From Rhodobacteraceae bacterium 63075 (GTDB lineage Bacteria; Pseudomonadota; Alphaproteobacteria; Rhodobacterales; Rhodobacteraceae), in NCBI GenBank assembly GCA_003417655.1, contig QVMW01000006.1, forward strand, positions 1-64,000: a stretch of 64,000 nucleotides of DNA, read 5' to 3'. Within the stretch, counting starts at the first letter, position 1. Every line of letters starts with the position of its first letter. Below, piece after piece: positions 18,876 to 27,547 of this stretch. Under the pieces are notes generated by a model that saw only the letters and a list, made by a program, of their open reading frames with translations, did not search any database and was not told the DNA's origin. The translations under genes were made by a program, and so were the position numbers.

Positions 18876-20195
18876 TCACCCGCGCGCCCGGATGGTCTTC
18901 AGAAGCGGCAGAAGCGCGCCCATGTCGGGGCCGCGCTCCATCCCCGTGAGCGCCTTGCGCAGCGGCATGAAAAGCCCCCGCCCCTTGCGGCCGGTCTTCT
19001 CCTTGACCTGCGCCGTCCAGGCGCTCCAGGTGTCCGCGTCGCGCGTCTCGGGCAGGAGCGCCATCGCCTCGGCGACAAACTCGGCATCCTCGGCATCGAT
19101 CACCGGCTCCGCGCCCTCAAGGCAGAGCCGCCACCAGCCTTCGAGGTCCGCGCGGGTCTCGATATTCTCGCGCACCACCTCCCAGAAGGGCGCGCGTTCG
19201 GCCTCCGGCACACCGATCCGCGCCAGGTCCGCATCCATCTCCTCGGCGCTCATGCCGTGCAGGATGCGCGCCGTGAGCGGGACGAGGTCGGCCTCGTCGA
19301 ACTTCGTCGGCGCGGTGCCGAACCGCGCGATGTCGAAGCCCTCGATCAGCTCGGCCATCTCGCTGCGCAGTTCCACCGGATCGGCCGAGCCCAGCCGCGC
19401 CATCAGGCTCAGAAGCGCCATCGGCTCGACGCCCCGCGCCCGCAGATCGCGCAGGCTGAGCGTGCCCAGCCGCTTGGAGAGCGCCTCGCCCTGCGGCCCG
19501 GTCAGCAGGCTGTGATGGGCGAAGCCGGGGGCCGTTCCGCCCAGCGCCTCGATGATCTGGATCTGCGTGGCCGTGTTGGTCACATGGTCCGCCCCGCGCA
19601 CCACATGTGTCACGCCCATCTCCATGTCGTCCACCACGCTCGCCAGCGTGTAAAGCACCTGCCCGTCAGCGCGGATCAGCACCGGATCGGAGACGCTGGC
19701 GGCGTCGATGGAAGTCTCGCCGCCGATCAGGTCATTCCATTCGATGCGCGCATGATCGAGCTTGAAGCGCCAGTAGCCGCCCCGCTCGGCGCGCAGCGCC
19801 TCCCTTTCGGATTCCGACAGCGCCAGCCCCGCGCGGTCATAGACCGGCGGCTTGCCCATGTTGAGCTGCTTCTTGCGCTTGAGGTCGAGCTCCGTGGGCG
19901 TCTCGAACACCTCGTAGAGCCGCCCGCTTGCGCGCAGCGCCTCGGCGGCGGCCTCGTAGCGCTCCAGCCGCTCGGATTGCCGCTCGATCCGGTCCCATGT
20001 CAGCCCCAGCCAGGTGAGGTCTTCCTTGATCGCATCGACATATTCCTCCTTCGAGCGCTCCGGGTCCGTGTCGTCGATCCGCAGGATGAAACTGCCGCCC
20101 GCCTTGCGCGCGATGAGATAGTTCATCAGCGCTGTGCGCAGGTTGCCGATATGGATGTAGCCTGTGGGCGATGGCGCGAAGCGGGTCGTTGTCAT
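18876..20195 (-). CDS. gltX: Glutamyl-tRNA synthetase
   Basis: The 439-residue class I synthetase charges tRNA-Glu. It has RFAPSPTGYIHIGN at the N-terminus (HIGH-like, near residue 15) and ALSKRLG as the KMSKS equivalent near residue 240. Its compactness fits the second GluRS type of alphaproteobacteria, which often carry two gltX genes, so it may also act on tRNA-Gln. The only tRNA gene in the window is tRNA-Glu at 49.1 kb. It converges with the GGCT-like gene and is divergent from a metallo-hydrolase. Confidence 0.93.
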   Translation of the reverse strand: MTTTRFAPSPTGYIHIGNLRTALMNYLIARKAGGSFILRIDDTDPERSKEEYVDAIKEDLTWLGLTWDRIERQSERLERYEAAAEALRASGRLYEVFETPTELDLKRKKQLNMGKPPVYDRAGLALSESEREALRAERGGYWRFKLDHARIEWNDLIGGETSIDAASVSDPVLIRADGQVLYTLASVVDDMEMGVTHVVRGADHVTNTATQIQIIEALGGTAPGFAHHSLLTGPQGEALSKRLGTLSLRDLRARGVEPMALLSLMARLGSADPVELRSEMAELIEGFDIARFGTAPTKFDEADLVPLTARILHGMSAEEMDADLARIGVPEAERAPFWEVVRENIETRADLEGWWRLCLEGAEPVIDAEDAEFVAEAMALLPETRDADTWSAWTAQVKEKTGRKGRGLFMPLRKALTGMERGPDMGALLPLLKTIRARG

Positions 20196-20358
20196 GAAAG
20201 CTCTCCGGAACTGGGCTGGCGCGGTGTCTCACAGGCCCGCGGATTTGTCCAGTTCGAGAGATGGCCGGCGCAGTGCCGTCAAATCTCCGTGAGAGTCATC
20301 CACGAGCACCGCGCCGCGGTATACTCCCCCACAATCAAAACCCGACAAGGAGGTTTCA

Positions 20359-21279
20359 ATGACTCGCACAGACATCACGCGCCGCGCCGCCCTGATGGGC
20401 GCAGCCAGCCTGCCCATGGCCGCCGCAAGCCCCGCCTTCGCCGCCGCCGAGATGATGGGCATCGCCACGACCCGCTTCAAACGCGTCAAGCTCGGCGGGT
20501 TCGAAGTGACAACCCTGCTGGCCGGCACGCGCACGGTCCCCGGCCCGCAGAACATCTTCGGGCTGAACGCCTCCGAGGAAGACTTCGCCGCCGCCTCGCA
20601 GGCCGCCAATATCCCCACCGACAAGGCCCAGTTCTTCTTCACCCCCACGGTGGTCAACACCGGCTCCGAGCTGGTGCTCTTCGACACGGGGCTCAACGCG
20701 GGCGGCATCTCCGGCGCGCTCAAGGCCGCGGGCTATAGCCCCGCGCAGGTCGACACCGTCGTGATCACCCACATGCATGGCGACCATATCGGCGGGCTCA
20801 TGGAGGGCGAAAGCCGCACCTTCCCCAATGCCCGCTACGTGACCGGCGCGCAGGAATTCGATGCCTGGGACATGTCCGGCAACGAAGGCTTCGAGGCCAA
20901 GGTCCGCCCGCTCGCCGAAGAGATGGAGATGATCGACGGCGACGCCTCCGTCGCCTCGGGCATCACGGCGATGGAAGCCTTCGGCCATACACCGGGCCAC
21001 ATGGCCTACATGCTCGAATCAAACGGCGCGCAGCTCCTCGTCGCCGCCGATTTCGCCAATCACTATGTCTGGTCCCTGGCCCATCCCGACTGGGAGGTGA
21101 AATTCGACCAGGACAAGCAGGCCGCCGCCGAAACCCGCCGCAGGCTCCTCGGCATGCTCGCCGCCGACAAGATCCCCTTCATCGGCTACCACATGCCCTT
21201 CCCGGCCATGGGCTATGTCGAACAAAGCGGCGACGGCTTCCAATACGCGCCGACGAGCTACCAGCTGATGATGGGCTGA
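20359..21279 (+). CDS. Exported MBL-fold metallo-hydrolase
   Basis: The 306-residue protein has the zinc-binding motif THMHGDHIGG (His138, His140, Asp142, His143), further ligands in GHTPGH near residue 220, and Asp in VAADFANH. The N-terminus, TRRAALMGAASLPMAAA with a likely AFA cleavage, looks like a twin-arginine signal, suggesting periplasmic export after folding. It is related to lactonase-like hydrolases, but the substrate is unknown. GGAGG precedes the ATG. A soxR remnant lies downstream. Confidence 0.88.
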   Translation: MTRTDITRRAALMGAASLPMAAASPAFAAAEMMGIATTRFKRVKLGGFEVTTLLAGTRTVPGPQNIFGLNASEEDFAAASQAANIPTDKAQFFFTPTVVNTGSELVLFDTGLNAGGISGALKAAGYSPAQVDTVVITHMHGDHIGGLMEGESRTFPNARYVTGAQEFDAWDMSGNEGFEAKVRPLAEEMEMIDGDASVASGITAMEAFGHTPGHMAYMLESNGAQLLVAADFANHYVWSLAHPDWEVKFDQDKQAAAETRRRLLGMLAADKIPFIGYHMPFPAMGYVEQSGDGFQYAPTSYQLMMG

Positions 21280-21286
21280 CGGGGCC

Positions 21287-21342
21287 GGGCAAGAAGACGA
21301 ACAAGCGCCCTTCTTCTTGCCCCAAATATCCTCCCCGAAGGG
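21287..21342 (+). terminator. Hairpin with CTTGC-AAATATCC motif, copy 2
   Basis: GGGCAAGAAG (21287-21296) pairs perfectly with CTTCTTGCCC (21313-21322), eight bases after the hydrolase stop. The right arm runs into CCCAAATATCCTCCCC, the dispersed motif seen in four places. There is no long T-run, so it is either a weak terminator or a 3'-end structure. Confidence 0.55.
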
Positions 21343-21368
21343 CCGCCTGCCATGGGTGCCCCCCTCTC

Positions 21369-21425
21369 CGCCCGCCGCGTGGCGGATGGGGGAGGGCGGG
21401 CGGGCCATCCGCCACGCGGCGGGCG
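21369..21425. repeat. Perfect 21-bp inverted repeat at a soxR breakpoint
   Basis: The arm from 21369 (CGCCCGCCGCGTGGCGGATG, then G) is exactly complementary to 21405-21425 around a 15-base G-rich loop. The right end coincides with the point where SoxR homology begins. It may be a fold-back duplication made when the 5' part of soxR was lost. Confidence 0.85.
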
Positions 21426-21624
21426 CACACCCACCGGCGCTGACTGGCGCGTGCTGTCCTCTGAATTCCGCGCCGCCCTCGACCGCAGGATCGAGACACT
21501 CCAGAAGCTGCGCGACGACCTCGATGGCTGCATCGGCTGCGGCTGCCTGAGCCTGGAGCGCTGCGCGCTCTACAACCCCGGCGACAAACTCGCCTCAGCG
21601 GGCAACGGCCCGCAACACCTTTGA
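21424..21624 (+). pseudogene. soxR: soxR remnant (C-terminal third only)
   Basis: The frame encodes RTPTGADW, a dimer-helix segment and the SoxR signature CIGCGCLSLERCALYNPGD, which binds the redox-sensing [2Fe-2S] cluster, ending 66 residues after the homology starts. SoxR proteins are about 150 residues with an N-terminal MerR winged helix. That part is absent, and only about 70 bp separate the palindrome from the previous gene, so it cannot be hidden in another frame. An ATG at 21352 would make a 90-residue product through the palindrome, unable to bind DNA as SoxR does. It is probably a relic. Confidence 0.82.
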
Positions 21625-21685
21625 AACCACACCTGAAGCCGCCGCGCATCTGCGCCAGGCCCCTGCCTGCAGATACCCGGCTCCC

Positions 21686-22123
21686 TCAGTTGGGCAGATC
21701 TCTGAAACTCGACATGAAAGCCCCGAGGAAACTGCTGACGATGGGATCGGCTGCTGCGCGGCTCATATGGTCGCTCTTGAGAAGCGTGTCGAGGTCAAGA
21801 AAGCCTTCCTGCGCACCCGAGGGCGCGCTTTCGAACGGGACATAGGCCATCGACCAGTCTTCGAAGAGCCGCGAGTCCTCGAGCCCCGCGTTGACGATCG
21901 AGCACTGGAAGTGCCTCGGGTCTTGCGAAATCCTCTTGAAACAGGCTTCAACCCCCGCTTGTGGCCCTTCCAGCACCTGAAGGAACTTTCTGTCATGATA
22001 TACGAGAAATCCGGTAATCGCGTTCGCAGCGTTGTTTCGGCGTGCCGCCTCAAGGATTGACGGCAAGTCGGACATGGCGAACGCGTCAGTCGCCGAGCTG
22101 AGATAGATCAACCTGTAGACCAT
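21686..22123 (-). CDS. BLUF-domain blue-light sensor
   Basis: The 145-residue protein is a BLUF domain with a short C-terminal tail. Key FAD-site residues are all present with AppA spacing: Tyr7, Asn31, Gln49 (FLQVLEG), Trp90 and Met92 (DWSMAY). It should bind FAD and sense blue light through the Tyr-Gln network. There is no output domain, so it probably acts by protein contact. The ATG at 22123 follows GGAAGG; the alternative at 22171 lacks a site. The nearest gene is a winged-helix/hydrolase 364 bp upstream on the same strand, a possible but unproven partner. Confidence 0.9.
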   Translation of the reverse strand: MVYRLIYLSSATDAFAMSDLPSILEAARRNNAANAITGFLVYHDRKFLQVLEGPQAGVEACFKRISQDPRHFQCSIVNAGLEDSRLFEDWSMAYVPFESAPSGAQEGFLDLDTLLKSDHMSRAAADPIVSSFLGAFMSSFRDLPN

Positions 22124-22487
22124 CCAGATAGTCGCCTTCCGCACAGGCTGTTCAAGCCTGAATTTTCCCATTTACTTAACTCGTTACGGAGTGACATGCG
22201 GGCCGGACCATTTCCGGTCCCCTGCACCATCGGAAAACAATGCCAATGGCGGGTCACGACAAGGTCGCGGGGCCTCAGAAGCGCCGCCAGAACCTTGTTG
22301 GGTCACGCTACGCGAGGGGCAAGACTCGATCAAGCTCAGGTTGAATTTTTCATCTGCTTCCAACGCCGTGCCGGCCCGCGCTGCATTGGCTTGGGATAGC
22401 GGCAGGAAATCCCCTCGCCACCCGCTGCGCTCCCCTGTTCCGCCAACAGGGGCACCTGTCCGAGACATGCCGCTCTGGGCATTCGGC
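22124..22487. other. Intergenic region upstream of the BLUF gene
   Basis: No convincing gene is seen in these 364 bases. CCCCTGTT-ccgcc-AACAGGGG near 22432-22453 is a possible terminator for the winged-helix/hydrolase gene, and GGACC/GGTCC near 22205 forms a small stem. The BLUF promoter should lie here. Confidence 0.4.
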
Positions 22488-23705
22488 TCATCCCCGTTTC
22501 TCCCGGCCCGCCGGTGCCTCGTCCCGACCGAGAAATTCAAGCGTCGCGGACATGATCTCCTCCCAGGCCGGTGCCGATTTCAAAATGACGTGATTGTTGC
22601 TCTCGACCAGCCTGAATTCGGCCCCGGGTATCTTTGCAGCCAGAAACCTGCCCTGCGAGGCCGGATGCACCGCGTCACCGCTGGCATGGATGACCAGAGT
22701 CGGCACCTGCACTTCGGCAAGGCTGCCGGCAACGTCGAATTGATCGATCGCCAACCGAATTCGCGCGGCCATGTCGGGCGTGGCCGATGCGACCTGACTT
22801 TCCACGAGGCTTTGCCGTTCCAAAGGCGTGGCATCAGGGCAGAACATCGAAACGAAGGCCGACATGAATGCGCTCGCGGGCTTTCCCCACCCCGCTTTGA
22901 CAAGGGTCATGAGCGCATCCGCCTCTTCGCGGGAATAGGTTTCGTCACGGACGAGCCGGCCTTGGGCAAAGCCGCCGCACAGGACGAGCCGGCTCACTCT
23001 GTCGGGATGTTTTGCGGAGAAATGAACCGCGATTGGAACGCCCTGCGACGTGGCGAAAATCGGGAAGCGTCCGAGCCCGGCAGCATCCGCCACCGCCAGA
23101 AGATCGTCCGAATAGGCTTCTATCGACATATCGTCGATGTCGGTCTGCGAAAGACCGGTCCCGCGCTGGTCGTATCGGACAAGGGTATGCGTATTGCTGA
23201 AGGCCTCGATCATCGGCCAGAACACGGCGCTCTGCCAGTCCTTTTCCAGATGGGTCAGGAAGTGCCCTGCCCGCATCATGGGCGGTCCGCTGCCCGAAGA
23301 CGCATAGGCGATCTGCGTCCCGTCCGGGGCGGTGGTATAGCGCACTGTCTGCCGCATCTTGGCAGGGCCGACTGCGGCCTCCTCAGCCGCGGCCGCTTCG
23401 CCGGAGACAGCCGCCACCATTTCGATGCCGCGGCGCGGGATCGTGCGGATCACGTTTTGATCCTTACCATTGTCTCCCACGGCCCTTCTGGCAGCATTGA
23501 TGCGCGCGCTGATCGTTGCATCCGATACGATACGACCATTCCAGATCGTGTCGATCAGTTCATCCTTGGTTACAACCTGATCGGCCCGCCCGGCCAGAAG
23601 CACCAGAAGATCAAAGACCTGCGGTTCAAGCGGCACTCTTTCGCCATCACGGCGGAATACATAACTCGCCGTATCCAGCTCGCAGTTTGCAAAGAAATAA
23701 CGCAT
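22488..23705 (-). CDS. Winged-helix regulator fused to alpha/beta hydrolase
   Basis: In this 405-residue protein residues 1-100 form an OmpR/CadC-type winged helix (EPQVFDLLVLLAGRADQVV; DATISARINAARRAVGD; IRTIPRRGIEMV). Residues 120-395 form an alpha/beta hydrolase with nucleophile Ser220 (FATSQGV), Asp344 (SGDAVHP) and His372 (NNHVIL). No membrane segment separates them, so it is a soluble DNA-binding protein whose sensor half is an intact-looking hydrolase. It may bind or hydrolyse its inducer. The nucleophile elbow reads TSQG rather than GxSxG. Neither target genes nor ligand can be named. Confidence 0.85.
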   Translation of the reverse strand: MRYFFANCELDTASYVFRRDGERVPLEPQVFDLLVLLAGRADQVVTKDELIDTIWNGRIVSDATISARINAARRAVGDNGKDQNVIRTIPRRGIEMVAAVSGEAAAAEEAAVGPAKMRQTVRYTTAPDGTQIAYASSGSGPPMMRAGHFLTHLEKDWQSAVFWPMIEAFSNTHTLVRYDQRGTGLSQTDIDDMSIEAYSDDLLAVADAAGLGRFPIFATSQGVPIAVHFSAKHPDRVSRLVLCGGFAQGRLVRDETYSREEADALMTLVKAGWGKPASAFMSAFVSMFCPDATPLERQSLVESQVASATPDMAARIRLAIDQFDVAGSLAEVQVPTLVIHASGDAVHPASQGRFLAAKIPGAEFRLVESNNHVILKSAPAWEEIMSATLEFLGRDEAPAGREKRG

Positions 23706-23863
23706 TTCCCGGCCTTTCGCCGCGCTTTGCGGTCAGGATCAGCTGTTTGCGGCAATAAATCAAGTAAATCACAAGGGCTTCTCAAGGGCTTCTCAAGGGC
23801 TTCTTCAAGCGCGGCTTTTTCCCTTGAGCCAAGGTGGTCACATCTCAACAGGAGGAAAGAACG

Positions 23864-24142
23864 ATGACCGCCCCGATGAAATACGAGACCACAGCCACCG
23901 GTTCAATCGACTATGCACACTACGACCGCCGCGCCAGGGAGATCCGCAGCCAGGAGACCTGGAGCCTGGTCGGCCTCATCGGCAGGAAGCTCAAGGCCGC
24001 AGGCGCGTCTCTCCACCGCCGGGCTTCCGGAAAGGCCACGCCGGTCTCCCGGGCCCCTACCCGCGATCCGATGCGCTCCCCGCAGCCGCGCCGCGCGGGC
24101 AAGGCAAGCGAACGGATCGCCTCGTTAACCAGATCGCGTTAA
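23864..24142 (+). CDS. Small basic protein ending inside repeat copy 2
   Basis: The 92-residue product has a patch YDRRAREIRSQETWSLVGL resembling short Arg-rich proteins of Rhodobacterales, then a basic Ala/Arg/Pro-rich tail. AGGAGG stands 8-9 nt before the ATG at 23864. The last codons (SLTRSR) and the TAA stop come from the GTTAAC-rich start of the structured repeat, so the element supplies the C-terminus. There is no signal peptide or membrane segment. Function is unknown; an RNA- or DNA-binding role is only suggested by charge. Confidence 0.65.
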   Translation: MTAPMKYETTATGSIDYAHYDRRAREIRSQETWSLVGLIGRKLKAAGASLHRRASGKATPVSRAPTRDPMRSPQPRRAGKASERIASLTRSR

Positions 24143-24247
24143 CCTTTGCCGGCGCACCGCGCGCTGCACTAGGGGGGTGCACTAGGGGGGTGTACAGGTT
24201 GGCACCCCCCCTTTTGCCGGGTTAACGGCGAAAGGTTACCCCGGCGC
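24121..24247 (+). repeat. Structured GTTAAC/GTGTAC repeat, copy 2
   Basis: The inner hairpin is GGGGGGTG (24185-24192), loop TACAGGTTGG, CACCCCCC (24203-24210). The outer stem is TAACCTTT (24140-24147) with AAAGGTTA (24231-24238), then GCCG with CGGC after one bulged G. Compared with copies 1 and 3 the loop is kept while stem bases change in a compensating way. It lies between convergent genes and overlaps the end of the small basic gene. Confidence 0.87.
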
Positions 24248-24269
24248 TCGCCCGCGCAGAAACAGCTTG

Positions 24270-25928
24270 TCAGCCCGGATCGCGCCAGCGGTTGACGATC
24301 GGGTAGCGCCGGTCGAGCCAGAAGGCCCGGGGCGTAAGGCGCGTTCCGGGCGCCGACTGGAAGCGCTTGTACTCGCTGATATAGATCAGGTGTTCGATCT
24401 TCTTCACGGTCTCGCGGTCATGCCCGGCGGCAACGCAATCGGCCACGCTCTGCTCAAGGTCCACGAGCCGCTCGAGGATGTCGTCGAGCACCTCGTAGGG
24501 CGGCAGGCTGTCCTCGTCCTTCTGGTCTGCGCGCAGCTCCGCAGAGGGCGGCTTGTCGATGACCGCGGCCGGGATCACCTCGCCCTCCGGCCCTTTCATC
24601 CAGGGGCGATGATTGGCGTTGCGCCAGCGGCACTGCTCGAAGACGCGGGTCTTGTAGAGGTCCTTGATCGGGTTGTAACCGCCTGACATATCTCCATAAA
24701 TCGTGGCGTATCCAACAGCGACCTCGGATTTGTTGCCGGTGGTCAGGAGCATCTCGCCGAACTTGTTGCTCATCGCCATGAGCAAGAGCCCGCGCAGGCG
24801 CGACTGGATATTCTCCTCGGTCACGTCCTCCGCGCGGCCCTCGAAGAGCGGCGCCAGCGTCTCGGTCACGGCGTCACGGGCCTGGCTGATCGGCACGTGG
24901 TCATAATGGCACCCGAGGCGCTTGGCGACGGCCTCGGCATCGTCGAACGAGGCCTGGCTGGTATATTCCGAGGGCAGCATCACGCAGCGCACGTTTTCGG
25001 GCCCCAGCGCATCGACGGCGATGGTCGCCACGATGGCCGAATCAACCCCGCCGCTGAGCCCGAGCAGCACCTTGGAGAAGCCGGTCTTGCCGAGATAGTC
25101 GCGCAAGGACTGCACCATTGCCCGGTAATCCTGCTCCCAAGCGTCCGGCCGCGCCACCATCTCCCCCGGCACCGCCCGCCAGCCCTCGTCCGTCTGCTCG
25201 AAGTCGATGACCCTGGTTTCCTCATCGAAAACAGAGAGTTGGTGCACGATCTGCCCGCCGGGATTGAGCACGAATGAGCCCCCGTCGAAGACCTGGTCAT
25301 CCTGCGCTCCGACCATGTTGAGATAGACCAGAGGCAGGCGGGTCTCCACGACGCGCGCAACCATGTGCGACAGGCGCACATCATATTTGTCGCGGTAGTA
25401 GGGGCTGCCATTGGGTACCAGCAGCAGCTCCGCCCCGCTCTCCTCATGTGTCTCGGCCACGTCCTCGTGCCAGGCATCCTCGCAGATCGGGCTGCCGATG
25501 CGCAGATCGTTGATGGCGTAGGGCCCGCCCACCGGCCCGCTGTCGAAGATTCGCACCTCGTCGAAGACCATCTCGTTGGGCAAGTGATGCTTGCGCACGA
25601 CGGATGTGACTTCACCGTCGCGCAGAACATAATAGGCGTTGTAGAAGCCGCTCTCGTCCTTGGCCGGGCCGCCTATGGCCATGGCAGGCCCGTCCGCACA
25701 GTCCTGCGCGAGCTGCTTGATCGCACCCATGGCATATTCGTGAAATGCCGGTTTCAACACGAGATCCTGGCAATTGTAGCCGGTGATGAACATTTCCGGC
25801 AGCGCGACGAGGTCGGCGCTCTCCCGGCGGCCTTCCGCCCAGGCAGCGCGCGCTTTTTGAGCATTGCCGTCAATGTCGCCGACGGTCGGGCCGAGCTGTG
25901 CGACGAGCATACGGAATTTCTTGGACAT
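24270..25928 (-). CDS. nadE: Glutamine-dependent NAD+ synthetase
   Basis: The 552-residue NadE joins an N-terminal nitrilase-type glutaminase domain (Glu45, Lys113 and Cys149 of SPICED) to a synthetase domain with the PP-loop SGGVDS (residues 292-297). It turns deamido-NAD, ATP and glutamine into NAD, the final step of NAD synthesis, in the cytosol. Length and domain order match the glutamine-using form. It is monocistronic, divergent from the MORN protein, and faces repeat copy 2 at its 3' end. Confidence 0.96.
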   Translation of the reverse strand: MSKKFRMLVAQLGPTVGDIDGNAQKARAAWAEGRRESADLVALPEMFITGYNCQDLVLKPAFHEYAMGAIKQLAQDCADGPAMAIGGPAKDESGFYNAYYVLRDGEVTSVVRKHHLPNEMVFDEVRIFDSGPVGGPYAINDLRIGSPICEDAWHEDVAETHEESGAELLLVPNGSPYYRDKYDVRLSHMVARVVETRLPLVYLNMVGAQDDQVFDGGSFVLNPGGQIVHQLSVFDEETRVIDFEQTDEGWRAVPGEMVARPDAWEQDYRAMVQSLRDYLGKTGFSKVLLGLSGGVDSAIVATIAVDALGPENVRCVMLPSEYTSQASFDDAEAVAKRLGCHYDHVPISQARDAVTETLAPLFEGRAEDVTEENIQSRLRGLLLMAMSNKFGEMLLTTGNKSEVAVGYATIYGDMSGGYNPIKDLYKTRVFEQCRWRNANHRPWMKGPEGEVIPAAVIDKPPSAELRADQKDEDSLPPYEVLDDILERLVDLEQSVADCVAAGHDRETVKKIEHLIYISEYKRFQSAPGTRLTPRAFWLDRRYPIVNRWRDPG

Positions 25929-26080
25929 CGCGCCCTCCGGATCAGAATTGGCCGCAGATTTAGCACAAACCCCGCCGAGCGAAAGAAGAACCGTTGCCCC
26001 CGCCCGCCCACTGGCCTAAATTTCCGGTCAACAAGCGCATAGTGCCGCGAAACGCTGGGGGAACAGGGGTGAATGACAAG

Positions 26081-27535
26081 ATGAAACAGGCAAAGCCAAC
26101 CCGTCTGCAGGCCGGGCTCGCCTCGGCATTGGCCCTCTCGGCCCTTACCCTCGGCGCGCCGATCGACGCCCAGGAGGCGCAGGTCCGCTCCAAGCAATAC
26201 GACGATGGCGGCGTCTATGAGGGCACCTTCAAGAACGGGCTTCAGCACGGCACGGGGACATATCGTCTGCCCAATGGCTACGAGTATTCCGGAGACTGGG
26301 TCGAGGGCGAGATCAAGGGCCGCGGGACGGCGCGGTTTCCCAACGGGTCGGTTTATGAAGGCGAGTTCGAAAAGGGCAAGCCCCATGGCGTCGGCAAGAT
26401 CGTCATGGCCGATGGCGGCACCTATGAAGGGGAATGGGTCGAAGGCAAGATCTCGGGCCGCGGCACCGCCGTCTATGCCAATGGCACGCGCTACGAGGGC
26501 GGTTTTCTGAACGCGCAGCACCACGGCAACGGCGTGATGACCAGCCCCACGGGCTATGAATATGACGGCGCCTGGGTCGACGGGATCAAGCAGGGCCAGG
26601 CGACGATCACCTATCCCGACGGCGCGGTCTATGTCGGCGAGGTGGCGGGTGGCAAACGCGCAGGGGAAGGCAAGCTCACAATGCCCGACGGCCTCGTCTA
26701 TGAAGGCACGTGGGAGGATGGTCAGCTCAGCGGCACCGGCAAGCTGACGCAGGCCAACGGAGATGTCTACGAGGGTGAGCTGGTGGCCGGACGCCGCGAG
26801 GGGCAAGGCAAGGTCACCTATGCCAATGGCGATGTCTACGAAGGCAGCTTCAAGGGCGACAAGCGCGAGGGCCAGGGCACGTTCCGTGGCGCGGACGGAT
26901 ACACCTATGAAGGCTCATGGGTCGACGGGCGAATCGAGGGGGACGGCAAGGTCACCTACCCCGACGGCTCGGTCTATGTCGGCCAGTTCCGCGACGATCA
27001 GCCCGACGGCACCGGCACGATCACCTATGCCGACGGCTCCTCCTACGAGGGCGAGTGGAAAGACGGCGTGATCGAGGGGAACGGCAAGGCAACCTATGCC
27101 AACGGCGTCATCTACGAGGGCAGCTTCAAGAACGCCAGGAATCACGGCTTCGGCATCATGACCTATGCCGACGGCTACCGCTACGAGGGCAACTGGCAGG
27201 ACGGCCAGCGCCACGGCGAAGGCAAGGCAACCTACCCGGACGGGACGGTCTACGAGGGCAACTTCGAGAACGGCCAGCGCCACGGAGAGGGGAAGATCAC
27301 CATGCCCGACGGCTTCACCTATGAAGGCGAGTGGCAAGAGGGCGAGATTTCGGGCCAGGGCAAGGCGACCTATGCCAATGGCGATGTCTACGAGGGCACC
27401 TTCCTGCGCGGCAAGCGCCAGGGCGCGGGCACGATGACCTACGCCACCGGCCAGGAAGAAAGCGGCACCTGGCAGAATGGCGCGCTGGCCACGGAAGGCA
27501 CCGAGGCGGAAAGCGGCGCGTCAGCAGACGAGTAA
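26081..27535 (+). CDS. Exported MORN-repeat protein (18 repeats)
   Basis: The 484-residue protein has a signal peptide (hydrophobic core LASALALSALTLGA, cleavage near DAQEA) followed by 18 full 23-residue MORN units of the form YEGxWxxGxxxGxGxxxYxDG and a degenerate nineteenth. It has no catalytic domain, so it is probably a periplasmic or outer-surface scaffold binding lipid or protein. The ATG at 26081 is used; an in-frame GTG at 26069 would add four residues. The repeats are regular in protein and DNA, which invites copy-number change. It converges with copA 12 bp away. Confidence 0.85.
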   Translation: MKQAKPTRLQAGLASALALSALTLGAPIDAQEAQVRSKQYDDGGVYEGTFKNGLQHGTGTYRLPNGYEYSGDWVEGEIKGRGTARFPNGSVYEGEFEKGKPHGVGKIVMADGGTYEGEWVEGKISGRGTAVYANGTRYEGGFLNAQHHGNGVMTSPTGYEYDGAWVDGIKQGQATITYPDGAVYVGEVAGGKRAGEGKLTMPDGLVYEGTWEDGQLSGTGKLTQANGDVYEGELVAGRREGQGKVTYANGDVYEGSFKGDKREGQGTFRGADGYTYEGSWVDGRIEGDGKVTYPDGSVYVGQFRDDQPDGTGTITYADGSSYEGEWKDGVIEGNGKATYANGVIYEGSFKNARNHGFGIMTYADGYRYEGNWQDGQRHGEGKATYPDGTVYEGNFENGQRHGEGKITMPDGFTYEGEWQEGEISGQGKATYANGDVYEGTFLRGKRQGAGTMTYATGQEESGTWQNGALATEGTEAESGASADE

Positions 27536-27547
27536 GTCGCAAAAAGC

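Noticed and set aside
26200..27500. Regular DNA repeats resembling a CRISPR or satellite array
   Set aside because: The 69-base period is the MORN protein repeat in one continuous reading frame. There are no identical repeats with unique spacers.
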